From contig NC_064679.1 of NCBI RefSeq assembly GCF_023278565.1, positions 2,790,001-2,854,000 on the forward strand: 64,000 nt of DNA, in the 5' to 3' direction. A program made the position numbers and the translations under genes. Every line of letters starts with the position of its first letter. Within the stretch, counting starts at the first letter, position 1. A model generated the notes under the pieces. The model saw nothing but the letters and a program-made list of their open reading frames with translations, ran no database searches and had not been told where the DNA came from. Source of the DNA: Colletotrichum lupini (lineage: Eukaryota; Ascomycota; Sordariomycetes; Glomerellales; Glomerellaceae). Shown here one piece after another: positions 24,767 to 36,452 of the stretch.

Positions 24767-26034
24767 ATGAACAGCTCACGAGCGGGGAGACCATCAAAGT
24801 CTCCTCTGTTCCTAGTCATCGCCGCAATCCTCGTCTTCGCAGTAGCCGTCGAGGCCTCGTACGGCGATCGGTTACCAGAGTTCCGAGAATGCGTCCAAGT
24901 TGGTGCCCACCACTTACACACACATAGGCGCGCGCGCAATCTTGTGCTCGCGCTCGCAACTAGCAATGCTTGGGAAAACTCTCTCTAGTGTCTCTTGTGA
25001 CTGACATACTGCTCTGCGCTTCCCTCGCCATCCAGGTCTGCCACGATGAGAACTGCGCTCCCGGCAAAGATGCTACACCAATCCGTACGTTTCTCCCCCT
25101 TACTGCCCGCACACCACAAGGTGACTAAATAGCTAACACATGAATTTCCTACCAACAGCCTTCCACCGCCGCCTCCTCCTCTGGACCTGCGCCTCCGAAT
25201 GCGACTACACCTGCCAACACATAATCACAAAAGAGCGCCTCGCCGCCGGCGAGCGCGTGGTCCAATTCCACGGAAAATGGCCCTTCCCACGCCTGCTGGG
25301 CGTCCAGGAACCCGCCAGCACCCTCTTCAGCCTGGGCAACCTCTGGGCCCACCAGAACGGCTGGCGCAAGCTCCGCGCCGTCATCCCGGCGTCGTACCCG
25401 CTGCGGCCCTGGTACGAGTGGCTCGCGGGCGTGGGCATCGCCTCGTGGACGTTCAGCGCAATCTTCCACACGCGCGACTTTGTCGCCACGGAGCAGCTCG
25501 ACTACTTTGCTGCGGGCGCGAGCGTGCTGTACGGGCTGTACTACACCGTGGTGCGCATCATGCGCCTCGACCGGCCGACGCCGCGCCGGAGGTCGGTCCT
25601 GCGCGCGTGGACGCTGCTGTGCGTGCTGCTTTACGCCGGGCACATTGCCTACCTCAAGGGCGTGCGGTGGGATTACACGTACAACATGACGGCCAACGTT
25701 ATAGTCGGCGTGATTCAGAACCTCATGTGGTTGTGGTTCAGTTTGAACAAGTATAGGCAGTCACGGAGGACATGGGCCATCTGGCCGAGTATCGTCGTCG
25801 CGGTCGTCGTCATGGTCATGAGTCTGGAGCTGTTTGACTTCCCACCCGTGTGGGGTGCATTGGATGCGCACAGTTTATGGCATCTTGGCACGATCCCGCC
25901 AACGGTACTCATGTACAAGTGAGTCGGCAGTGACACCCAGATTAGCTTGCTGAGTTGACCGCTGACACTTGACTAGCTTCCTGATCAAGGATGCGCAGGA
26001 CGATATGGCGGGCAGTGAGAGGTTAAAGTCTTGA
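24767..26034 (+). CDS. PER1: PER1/PGAP3 family GPI-anchor remodelling protein, 332 aa
   Basis: ER membrane protein that removes the sn-2 acyl chain of GPI anchors during lipid remodelling (yeast Per1, human PGAP3). Exons 24767-24898, 25036-25084, 25159-25918 and 25977-26034 join in frame to 333 codons. The N-terminus has a signal sequence (SPLFLVIAAILVFAVAVEAS). The luminal part carries the family's paired cysteines (EFRECVQVCHDENC, then WTCASECDYTCQ). Then come QFHGKWPFPRLLG and SLGNLWAHQNGW, both conserved, and several membrane spans. IFHTRDF and the HSLWHLGTIPP segment hold conserved histidines of the CREST-type hydrolase fold. The last exon gives NFLIKDAQDDM. Its 3' end faces that of ATG33, about 450 bases away. 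Confidence 0.95.
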
Positions 26035-26488
26035 GCCGTCATATGATTTTCGAACGATCGTTCCAAAGCATGCTGCCTATATGGGAGAACGAAAAAGAAC
26101 GGAAGTGGAAAGACTGGTGAGCCGAGGGCTGGGTGCCAGCCAGGAAGCTTCAATGAGGTATGAAATAACGGGGCTAGGCCGCAGAGGCAGAGCATCACGC
26201 TACAAAAAGACCGTGTAATCTTTAGCAAGTAGATTAGGTTTTTAATGGTCTATTTTGTCATGATGTCCGGTGTCCAATTAGGCCGGTATAGTAGAGGATA
26301 ATATGTAACGAGTATGACGGCTTTCTCTCTGGCAAGCAGTACTAGTATAGTATAGTATAGTGTGGGCACCGTTTCCCGTCCACGCAATCTCAAAAAGCTT
26401 CCTATACGCAACAGCAGCAATTTCGCGACTTGGGTACAACACAAGCGACCCCCTTGCTCAACTCAGCATCCCGCTGGACGTCTCTTTC
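26035..26488. other. Shared 3' region of PER1 and ATG33
   Basis: Convergent 3' ends. AT-rich between about 26200 and 26370, with a short TAGTA repeat near 26339-26360. No gene seen. Confidence 0.5.
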
Positions 26489-27376
26489 TCATACACCAAC
26501 AATCACAGTCTCGGTCTTGAAGACCTGAATGGCACCATCGCCCCAGATGCCGATGACGGACAGCAGGAAGCCGACCGAGGCGACGGCAGACTGCACGAGC
26601 TGCGTCTTCCTGAACCCGTCCACCTCGCCGCGGACCTCCTCGCCGTTGAGCGCCTCCTCCTCGGCCTCAGCAGCCGCAGCCGAAGACTCGTCGCCGCTCG
26701 CGCTGCCGGCGCCGTCGCTGTGGGTGTCGCCGAGGACCTCGTAGCTGGCCTCCATGCGCGCCTCCTGGCGAGCGATGCGCGCGGCTTTACGCTTCTGCTC
26801 GCGGTCGCGGGCGGCCTGGCGGCGGGCGGCGATGGATTCCTTGGAGGACTCGGGGCTGCTCTTGAGGACGTAGGGGGTGATTTGCTCGGCGAGACCAGAG
26901 GTGAGGGTGAGGACGGAGGCGTAGACGAGGTAGGGGTGGCGGAAGGCGCGCGGGGAGAGGAAGAAGGCGAGGAGGAAGGAGGTTGCGGATACGCCGGTGA
27001 GGAGGCGGAGTCGGGCGGTCGCGGTTGGGTAGAGGTTCTTGAAGGCGCGGAGGGCGTCGGAGGCGGAGGGGAGGGAGAGGATCGAGGGGACTGTTACGGC
27101 TGAGAGGGAGTAGGAGAGGCCCTATTGCGCGCGCGTGTGTTAGTATGACTTGGATGAAGCATTTCATAATTGGGGTACAGGATGGCTCGGCAACCCGGAG
27201 CGTCCTGAATGCGGGGAGTTGGAGGGGGAGGTGTGGATGGGGATGGGATAGTGGCGTCACTGATGATGGTCCGACGGTGAACCGAGCTGCGGTGGGAGGG
27301 CGGTGAAACGTACAGTCAGAAGACCGAGGGAAACAGTTCCCACGAACTTCAGGAGAGAGACTCCTTTGGAAGCCAT
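26489..27376 (-). CDS. ATG33: Autophagy-related protein 33 (mitophagy), 231 aa
   Basis: Mitochondrial outer-membrane protein needed for mitophagy in yeast. Exons 27314-27376 and 26489-27121 are both phase 0 and join in frame. The sequence follows the Atg33 plan. It starts with an N-terminal hydrophobic pair (LLKFVGTVSLGLLT, then GLSYSLSAVTVPSILSLPSA), followed by a third span ending in SPRAFRHPYLVYASVLT. This parallels the RHPYLLYG-type segment of the yeast protein. A charged loop (RRQAARDREQKRKAARIARQ) and an acidic Ala/Glu stretch precede the last span (VQSAVASVGFLLSVIGIWGD). The loop is longer than in yeast. The start is the only ATG of the first exon. Confidence 0.83.
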
Positions 27377-28371
27377 GGTGGCTGGTGCGGAATTCGTGAG
27401 GGATTCGGAAAGGAGGCGTTGGAGGTTGGCGGTCGATGGGCGGGAAAGGATGTAAAGTCGAAGTTCGTGAAGGTGTGAGGCACGGGATGTGTCGTCAAAC
27501 TATCAGTCGGTAGGGTCGCTGCTTGCTGCTGACCGGCAAGGCGGGGCGGGGAGGGGCGGTATAGCGTATCACTCTTTGTTGGACTGGAGTGACTGGGAAC
27601 CTGATGTGACCTACCTTAGGTTCTGGGGGATAGGCAGATGGTTTCCGGCCTGACCAGTTAGGCGTCACAAGATGGTAAGATGTTTTGGGTAGGTGGAAAT
27701 GGCCGGATTGATTGACTGACGCTGACGCTCATTGACGACGTTTCCCGCCTTGCCGCTTGCCGCTCTTTCGCGCGGGAATAAGTCCTGAAAAAGAGAGGGG
27801 CTGTTTCCGTTGCTTGTTTGGCGACCACCTGGTTGGCCGGGACTGCGGGTGGGTACCTGTGGTGGAGTTTCCCGTCAGCGGTATGGGGTACTGTGAGCTT
27901 AAATTATCCGTGCGCCTTGCATTAGTCCCGAAGCTGGCCCGAGGTTGCACAAATCACCTTGTCTCGCCTGCACAAAGAGCATAATCACGTCTTGTTATCT
28001 CGACTTCATCTTCTTTATCTTTACCGAGCTACCTAGACGATACCATACTGCCAAGCTGGAAAGCTGGAGACAAGACGCCCTTGCTCCGTCGGCCATCGAT
28101 CTCCCAGAAGCCGGTCATACCCAGTCTTGAGCTTTCTCCTTTCATCTCGTCGACTTAAAACGGGTGTCGTCTCTCCGGAAGTGTCAAGCCATGTCTTTGT
28201 GCGAGAAGATGAGAAGAGTGAAATATTTAAATCCATTTTGACATTATAGGCTGTGCTTGCTGCATTCAGGTTCCTCGACACACCTTCATCCGCCAGCTTC
28301 ACCAGCTACTTCAACATCGCCTACCCCGCCGACCCCCCAAGGTTCAGGTTATCTTCGGACCTTGCGCAACT
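27377..28371. other. Intergenic
   Basis: ATG33 promoter side and 3' side of methyltransferase copy A. Only short frames without domains. Confidence 0.5.
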
Positions 28372-29839
28372 TCAAGCCTCCGCCGCAGGAGGTCTTCTCG
28401 CGTGGATCAGGTAGCTGATCCTGGTTAGTTTCGTTCGATATGAGGTAGAGCTGCAGGCAACACAAATTTTGGCTCGATCCCATCGGTAGGAGACTTACAG
28501 GGGTGTGTAGGCGTGAATTCTTCTATCCTTCAAGTCATTCCTAACTTGAATGAGGAAAACGTTGACTTCCTCCTTTGTCCATTCGAGGGCCCTGGTCAAA
28601 GGAGCCATACTCCATCCCTCGATACCCTCAAGGAAATTCTCGAGATTCCACTCGCCAAGCTCCTTGTAGTGGGGATCCTTTGGCCAGTTGTTGAGGGGCC
28701 ACTTGTACTTGACCATTTCGATATCCACGAACCCGACTTCCTTGAGTATAGGGATCAGGCTGGGGATATTGATGAACGGCCGACCGAAGATGTTGCAGGC
28801 CTCCTCGATCTTGTCTACCCACTTGATGAAAGCGTGGGCAGATGTCAACGTCCCATCGTCACAATCTGGCCGCATGTGACCTTCAAAAAGCTCGACGTAG
28901 CCACCTGGCGTAAGGTTGCTGACAGGTCAGTGTACAGACTCAATGGCGGATCCGGAAATCATTTACTTGAATGTCTTTTGGAAAAACTTTTTCCAATCGC
29001 CGATGCTTGAGGTCATACCACGAATGTGGATGTAATCAAATGGCTGACTGAAGGTCCAGGGCTCTTCAGCATCATCGACCTCGAACTTGACATTGGGAGG
29101 GACGCTATAGAGTCATTAGTATATTACACGTGCGGCAATGCGAGAGGAATCGGATCGTACAATGCCGTGGGGACTGGTGTGAGATCTATTCCGAGCACCT
29201 ATTGCAAAACTTAGCGCTTCTTGCATGGAATTGGTGCTGGTGTCCTTACCTCGGCCTCGGGGTGTTCATCCCCGAAGTCAATGGCCCACAAGCCGGTTCC
29301 AGTTCCAATGTCAAGCACACGCTGGGCTTTGTTGTTCTCATTCGGGGGAGCAAGACCCAACTTGTAGTCGAGCGTGAGTAGATACAGGTTGTGCTGAAGA
29401 TCTGTAAAGGACATGAGATGATGCGGAAGAAGAAACGTGTAAGGGTGAGGTACCCAGCCTGTCACTCTCCTTCTCATCATTCGGATAGTTGTATTCTGTA
29501 TTCATTAGTGTCGCGAAAATCACGTGGCTAATTCATCGACTTACTGCCTTCCTTGTACTTGTGGTACGTCCTCCCGTTCTCGATACGATGCTGGAGGATT
29601 GAGCTGGACAGACTTGTACTGGAAGACGCGATGCTCTAGATTCATTAGGCCGCTCATACCAGACACAGGGCTTCATTTCCCCATAGACTTACAGTTGCCC
29701 TATCAGATGAAGCATCATCGCTGAACTATGCGGTACTTAGTACTGAGCAGGCGCTCATTTAGGAGCTGCGACTTACATCGTCCGCCGCCATGACGGGGCC
29801 ATTGTCAGGCACCGGTTCGGTTATATTTTCCGCCATCAT
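28372..29839 (-). CDS. LaeA-like SAM methyltransferase, copy A, about 340 aa
   Basis: Class I SAM-dependent methyltransferase of the LaeA/UMTA-like family common in mould secondary-metabolism regulation and clusters. Nine exons. Exon 1 (29777-29839, MMAENITEPVPDNG) encodes 21 residues and exon 2 (ending DRAT) encodes 11. Exon 3 begins at a conserved SSSTSLSSSILQHR. Then comes YNYPNDEKESDRL, and the SAM motif VLDIGTGTGLWAIDFGDEHP. After it are VPPNVKFEVDDAEEPWTF, FDYIHIRGMTSSIGDW and GGYVELFEGHMRPDCDDGT. The last exon (28372-28414) adds YLIHARRPPAAEA after a GTAAGT intron and joins in frame. It is the downstream-most member of a three-gene tandem array. The substrate is unknown; family members include regulators and small-molecule enzymes, and sequence alone cannot decide. 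Confidence 0.88.
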
Positions 29840-30411
29840 GAAACAAGTTTTGTGAGCCCTCGGTGTGTATCCGGAAGATTTACAATCCGCTCAGTAATTG
29901 CAGCAAAGACAAAACGAGGAGCGCGACGGATACATGAACGATTTTATCGAATCTGTGGAACAAGAACTGCTACCCCTCTTCTGGAATGGAGACAATTATG
30001 CATGTTGGTGACAAGGATTATTGTTTGCTGTTGGAGCCTTCTTCCAACAGAACCAGGGTTTTGAACGTATCAGAATCAGCTGCCCATCCTTCTAAGACAA
30101 AAGCAGCAGGAATGTACGACGTGGCGAATCAGTATTTTCTCTCGTTGGCCGGTTTATATCGAGTTGCAGATTCCACCTGACCAACCCGTGCCGCGGCCTT
30201 GGGCCGTTGCATTAGTTCGAGAGACAACAAACGACCCAATTTGTATGTCTTCATGAGCGACATGTGGGCCTTCAAACTTCCGACACAGGGTCGTAACAGA
30301 GTCGCGAGGTTGAACGTTCCTTGAAAATCTTCTTCCTCTGTCGTCTCTGGGGCATCTGGTACCAACTTCGTCAACATTCTTCAGTTCATCGCGGCCTGGT
30401 GCCCTCAACCA
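29840..30411. other. Spacer between methyltransferase copies A and B
   Basis: About 570 bases with no coding frame of note; it should hold the promoter of copy A. Confidence 0.5.
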
Positions 30412-31883
30412 TCAATCTTTACTCAACCTCTCAGGCTTGCGCGCATGTATCAACTGACTACTGATGGTCAGAAGAAGAAGTGAGAGTCACCCCACCGGGT
30501 TAAATTTACTCACATGGGAATGTAGGCGTGTATATATCTGTTTCTCAGATCGTTACGCACGCCAACGAGAAACATATCGATCGCTTCCCGTGACCACTTG
30601 AGGGCCCTAGTGAAAGGCGCAAGTGTGAAGCCTTCAATCCCTTCCATGTAATTTTCATGGTTAAAATGGCCGAGCGTCTGATAATGCTCATCCTTGGGCC
30701 AAGTATTGAGAGGCCACTTGAACGTGCTATACGTCACATTGACGTAGCCGATCTCTCTCATGACTTCCACGAGGGATAGCACATTTACGAAAGGGCGCCC
30801 CATGATATTGCACGCCTCTTCGATATAATCTGCCCACCTTGATAGTGAGTGCTCCCGAGTTAGCGTCCCGTCGTCGGACAAGGGTCGGACATGACCTTCT
30901 TGCAATTCGAACCAACCCCCGGGCTCGAGATGGCTTATAGAGATTAGTAGATTACTTGCTTGAAGATGAGGAGGGCCCTTACTCGTATGTTTGCTGGAGG
31001 AGCTTCCGCCAGTCTGATATAGACGACGTCATTGCACGGCAGTGTATGTAATCGAACGGCTCACGGTATGTCCACGTCTCTTCTATATCGTCAACCTCAA
31101 ATCTGATGTTGGGTGGGACACTAGATGATAATATCAGCATGCCAGAAAAGTTCTTTATGGGTTTTGATCCATACGCGGTCGTTTGTGTAGGCGAAAGATC
31201 GACGCCGTAAACCTGATTCCGAGTTCAGTTTTCGGAAAACTCGACTCCTTTCTGAATTGCTCACCACTGCTTCCGGGTGCTCATCAGCGAAGTCAATAGC
31301 CCAGATGCCCGTGCCGGTTCCCAGGTCAAGCACGCGATTGACCTTGGAACCTGGCTCATTCGGCGGAGCAAGCCCCAGTCTGTCGTTAAGAGTAAGGAGG
31401 AAGAGCTCGTGTTGGAAGTCTAGAGAAGAACGTTATAGACGAACTGAGCTCAACTCGATGTTGCGATTTGGGAGTGTTTGGTGGCACATACCTAACCTAT
31501 CCATCTCCCGCTCGTCATTAGGGTAGTTATATCCTGGTGTACACGGTTAGGCGAATAAAGAGAATAGGAATATCAGAATAACGTACTTCCCGCTTTGTAT
31601 TTGTGGTAAGTTCTTCCATTCTCATGGCGATGTTGAAGGATCGAGCTCGATAAGCTGTGAGTTGAAGATGCGAGACTCTGCGGGAAAAGGTTATGCGCTT
31701 GCTTCCATTGTGGTGTCAAATACGAACTACTCCTTACCATCAACCTTTCCGATGCGTTGTCATCCGTAATCTGCAATTGACTTTAGTATCGTCAATCGCA
31801 TTGAGGTATAGCGGCCATCTCACTTCATCAACCACGATGACCGGTCCGTGGTTAATCGATGGTGCGAATTGATCGTTGCACAT
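30412..31883 (-). CDS. LaeA-like SAM methyltransferase, copy B, about 340 aa
   Basis: Same family and exon plan as the copy ending at 28372. Exon 1 is 31824-31883 (MCNDQFAPSINHGPVIVVDE, 20 codons), exon 2 is ITDDNASERLM (11 codons) and exon 3 starts SLASSTHSLSSSILQHR. The SAM motif is VLDLGTGTGIWAIDFADEHP. The large penultimate exon runs from about 30940 to the donor after AYIP, with SDDGTLTREHSLSRW and MGRPFVNVLSLVEVMREIG. The last exon, 30412-30460 (SQLIHARKPERLSKD), joins in frame. No stop, frameshift or lost motif was seen, so the copy looks intact. It is closer in its C-terminus (LIHARKP) to copy A than to copy C (YSIYGRKP). Confidence 0.86.
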
Positions 31884-32609
31884 GATAGTTGCTGAGTTCC
31901 GAAAGGCAGTGTGATGACTGCATCGCTAGCTCCCCTGGATCTGACAGAGAGATTGACGGGAATCGAGACCTAAATGGCTGCGAACCATTTATCTGTGGTG
32001 GAAGAGGATTCCGCCCCTCTTCTTGGCCAGACATGGATTTGCGATGTTGGTGACAAGGTGCCAGGTTGGTTCGTGGGCACTGCTTGCTCCAACGGCACAG
32101 GAGCAGGCCGGGGTGGCCTTACGCACGTATCATGGCGGATACTATAGGGGAGGCAATGATTGATATGCATGGTAGCAGGTTGGTTGAAATCCTATTATAT
32201 CCGAGTACCCAAGCCGTCGATGCCCCTCAGTAGATGATAGCTCTAGGCCGCGATCCTTCACCGTCCTGTGGGACTCACGATCGGTTTAGCGAAGACACAA
32301 TATTGAGTGCAGCGAGTCCATCAAAATTACCATCGGCTCTACCCTCATCTTATAAATGTGGACTTCTACCAGTCATGGAGTATGCCTTAAGGCCTGATCA
32401 CTCACAGCGCATTATGCGATCTCACTATCTGTCGACAGCAATAATTTGATCCACATATGGCACGCGAAACGATGATGGTGAAAACAGTATGCAGATTAAA
32501 TTCCATTGTGACTGACAGGGAAAGCTGCCACCCCCATATATAGAAGAGAACATTGCAGCTTCTCACTCCTGCACAAGAAAGCATGCACCACCAAGCCAGT
32601 GCCTCGCTC
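31884..32609. other. Spacer between methyltransferase copies B and C
   Basis: About 730 bases, no gene seen; should hold the promoter of copy B. Confidence 0.5.
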
Positions 32610-34080
32610 TTACGACGCCGGCTCGGCTGCCTTCTCTTCAGGTTTCCTCCCGTAAATCGAGTAGCTTTACTCCGCATCAGTATCAAAGACCTCAAGTGGG
32701 AAGTGAAAACTTACATTGGCCAGTAGGCATGAATGTTCCGGTTCTTCATGTTAGTCCGTACCTCCGCCAGAAAGACGAGTACTTCCTCTTTCGTCCAGTT
32801 CAGCGCTCGGGTATAGGGCGCCAGCGTCCAACCCTCGAGGCCTTCCATACAGTTGGCATGTGTCCAAGACCCAAGCTCCTTGTAATGGGGGTCCTTGGGC
32901 CACTCATTGACAGGCCACTTGTACGTCTTGATAGTCACATCGACAAAACCGGCCTCCTCCATCAAGACTGCGAGGTTAGGAATATCCACGAAAGGGTGTC
33001 CGAAGATCTCCACCGCCTCGCCGAGTAGTTTCAGCCACTTCACCATTGCATGCTCTGGTTTGAGGGTGCCATCGTCGCAATGAGGATCGAGATCGGTCTC
33101 CTGGATTTCCAGATATCCGCCGACCTCCAAGTGCCTGCTAGAGTTAGCCTATGCCTGTCATGTCTTCTATCGAAACTCACTCGAAGGCTTGCTTGAAAAA
33201 TCTAGGCCAATCGCATATACTCGAAGTCATCATCCTGGTATGGATGTAGTCGAAGGGTGTCGAATATGTCCAAGGTTCTTCGATGTCGTCAACTTCGAAC
33301 TTCACATTCGGAGGGAGGCTATGACGTGTGAGCTTCAGCATCTAGCAAAGGGTCACAACTTCAAGACGCACGCTGTTGACTGGACAGGCGATAGATCTAC
33401 GCCGGAGACCTGATTGATCTCATTAGTTTCTACTACCTAGGATGATAATAGTGGCGCTTTCGCCTACGTACCTCCGCCTCGGGGTGCTCATCGGCGAACT
33501 CGATTGCCCAAAGACCGGTGCCTGTGCCGACATCGAGAACACGCTTGACACCAGAGTCCTTAGCATTGCAGGGAGCAAGACCAAGCTGGTAGTAAAAGGT
33601 GAGGAGGAAGAGATTGTGTTGCAAATCTGGACACAGAGTCAGACGGCTTAGCGATACGATAGAGAGATTGAAGAAACTCACCTAATCTGTCGGCTTCTTT
33701 CTCGTCGTTCGGATAACTGTACTCTACGCAAGTTAGTTTCCGCACTAGCAGAGCATCTGAGGCCTATGTCGAGAGACTCACGGCCATCTTTGTACCTGTG
33801 GTAAGTCCTGCCGTTCTCAACTCTATGGTTGAAGATGGAGCTGCTCAAGCTGGTGGTGGATGATGCTAAGCTCTGAGCTGGTTGTGAGAAACGGTTCAGG
33901 TGCCGGTTTTGAACAATGAGAGTAGTGGCATACGGAAGCGCGGTCTGACGAGCTGTCATCCCAATCCTGTTCAAATTGTTAGGGCCTATTGTTCTACTGA
34001 AGCTGAGAACGTCTTACCCCCTCTTCAGCGGCAATCACAGGGCCTGTGGCGGCTGGACGATTAGCTTCGTCGTTACACAT
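32610..34080 (-). CDS. LaeA-like SAM methyltransferase, copy C, about 340 aa
   Basis: Upstream-most member of the tandem array. Exons 34018-34080 (MCNDEANRPAATGPVIAAEEG, 21 codons), 33934-33966 (DWDDSSSDRAS, 11 codons) and 33782-33872 (SLASSTTSLSSSIFNHR) are followed by the exon with YSYPNDEKEADRL. Then come the SAM-binding VLDVGTGTGLWAIEFADEHP, FEVDDIEEPWTY-type and ICDWPRFFKQAF segments, and the large exon GGYLEIQETDLDPHCDDGT through NRNIHAYWP. The last exon, 32610-32664, gives YSIYGRKPEEKAAEPAS and joins in frame. All motifs are present, so it looks functional. It lies about 1 kb from the AT-rich island. Confidence 0.88.
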
Positions 34081-35126
34081 TGCGATGATCCACAGATATG
34101 CTGTCTGACAAGAGAAAGATCACGTTTGGACGACGTCGAAGAAACAAGTCATTATCAAATTTGGACTTGCGACTCTTTATGAATCTAGAAGGTGTGTGTT
34201 TTACCCCTCTCCTTGGCCAGGACTGAATGCAGTATAATTGCGGCACAGATGCAGCTCGCTCGTGGGAAACTGTTTGTCTGCTTCCTCAAGGCTCGTCACG
34301 TACGTAGCATTCCTGGGATGAAATCAATAGGCGGAATATACGATAAAATGCAGGGTATGTGGGCTTGGGGCGGATCAGAACTGGGGGTGAGTTCCCCTGT
34401 GATACCCAATAGTTCAGCCCGCCCAGCCGCGGAGATGAGCCGCTGCATGAGGTTGGTGAAGGGTCGATGCTGTGACAGGGGAGACTTTCGCATATTCTTG
34501 CTTCAGATCGTACGACTTGGCAGGCGACAGACTCATTGTCAAGCAGGAATTCGAAAACATCAGTGGAGAGCCGTCAACTGTGTTTTCTTCTCTCACGTGG
34601 TAACCTTTTGAGGTCCCAGTATGTGGTCGGAGCCCTACCGCAACGGCCTCGATGAACCCTTAGTGAATATGTTACCGCCGCCAGGTCCTTGGGACGACAA
34701 CGCTGAAGAAATGACAGAACCGAGCATCTGTGGCTCCATCTCGTTAGGTTTCGGCACCAAAATGATGTATCACTTTTCGTAGAGGTCTCGCCTCACTTCA
34801 AAATCAGTGATGACAGGTCCAACAGACCGTTCAACGGTTCACTAACACATCTGAAAAATAACATGATGCGGTTGAATCTGACCTGACCGGAACACGCTGG
34901 GAGTGGTTCGGAAGAGGGCTTACGGGGAGACGGTCGTTCATCCGGAGACTAACATCAGGATTGCGCGCTAAACTAGGCCCCGGACGGGAGGGTAAGGTGC
35001 GTTTGCTTCTAGAGGCTACCTAACAAGCCTCATACGGAACGTACCTGGGGCTGAGCAAGGCAAGAGGAAACAATCTCTTTCCTCTGATCTCGTCCACCAA
35101 TCAGCAGCTCCTTCCCCAACCTATGT
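34081..35126. other. Intergenic between methyltransferase copy C and the AT-rich island
   Basis: Contains the likely promoter of copy C. No supported gene; the 139-codon plus-strand frame at 34192 overlaps others and has no domain. Confidence 0.45.
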
Positions 35127-35900
35127 CTTTTTTTTTTCTAAGTACCTTATTATCGAAGAAAGTTAATTCTTTCTAAGTTATAAGTATAAGAATATAGTTT
35201 TAATAAAATAGTATAGTACTTATTTAGTACTTAAATTAAAATATTTTTTTAAACTTATTATTAAAAAAAGATAATTATATTATTAACTACTTATTATCGA
35301 GGTTTATAAGTATTATTATAGTTTTAATTATAATAGTTTTATTTATAATAAGTAAAAAGTTTAATTATAAGTCCTTTAAAAACCTCTTTTTAAAAGCTAT
35401 AAAAGCCTCTAAGTTAAGTTAAAATACTTATTAAAATATTAATAACTAAACTAACTTTATGATAACGACTTTAATAAAAAACTTAATAAATAATATTAAA
35501 AGTTTTATTAATATTAAATATAATTTACGAAGTATAATAACGCGGCTATAAAATATTATTAATATATTCTATATTAAAAAGGGTATTATTAATATTAATA
35601 AAATAAATAGGGCTATATTAATATAGCGCCTCGGCTTCTTTTTATAATTTAAAAATAATCGCTTTAAATAGTATTAAAAATTTATTAAAAAGCTTTTTTA
35701 AGTACTTTAATATATTTATTATTATTTTTATAATAATAAGACTCCTAGTACTTATATATAAGAGTAAGTTATTTATTTTTAAATAATAATACTAACTTAT
35801 TAATAAGTTATTAAAATTACGATTTTAATAATCCTTTAACGAGGGAGAGGGTAAAATAAAGGAAAAAATAGGTAATTTATAAAAAAGGTTAAAGTTAAAT
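35127..35900. repeat. AT-rich island, probable RIP-mutated repeat remnant
   Basis: About 0.8 kb made almost wholly of A and T, in runs such as ttaataaaa and tattattaat, with sharp edges against normal sequence. Stops occur in all frames, no usable open frame exists and CpG is nearly absent. This is the usual look of an ancient transposon or repeat copy mutated by repeat-induced point mutation in ascomycetes. The original element can no longer be recognised by eye. Confidence 0.75.
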
Positions 35901-36452
35901 AGTACGGAATTTAAGGGCAGGGTAGTGTCTATATGTACTACGGCAATCCTCTAGTAATGCAAAACGATGGAGTTAAACAGTGTCAAACCTATGTCTTTGG
36001 TTTCCCCGTGATTCCATCGTGACCGAGCTCTGGATGAGTCAGCAGCGGAATAACTAATCATTTGGGTTTGACATGCCGCGGAAGGCTCCGCACTCGGGGT
36101 CTATCCTTACCTTCCGTTGCCGAGGTCCCAAGGTCCGACGCGCTACCACCGCCTGCCATCTGAGCTGCGCCTTGCCGTGGCCGTTGCACAACAAGACATC
36201 GCACCAACCGGACTCTTTTTCGTTTCTTCTTCATCGTGTAACAAAAAGATTCAACACTCGTGCAGCCTCCGATATCCTTGTGCAGCCAACGGATCCACCA
36301 AACATCCATCGTCAGGGCTCCCCAACAATCAGCATCTATCGCCTTAATCTTGTGGAAACAGGGTCCCACACGTCATCATCTCAAACCACCTGTGATACCT
36401 TGTTCATTGTCTCTGTCCCATCCCTCATCACCCACATCTGGTCCCTGCAAAC
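35901..36452. other. Intergenic, promoter side of the dienoyl-CoA reductase gene
   Basis: Normal base composition resumes. The part from 36160 is pyrimidine-rich, as in fungal leaders. No gene seen. Confidence 0.45.

Noticed and set aside
28372..34080. Secondary-metabolite gene cluster around the methyltransferases
   Set aside because: No polyketide, peptide or terpene synthase, P450, transporter or zinc-cluster regulator is in the window.
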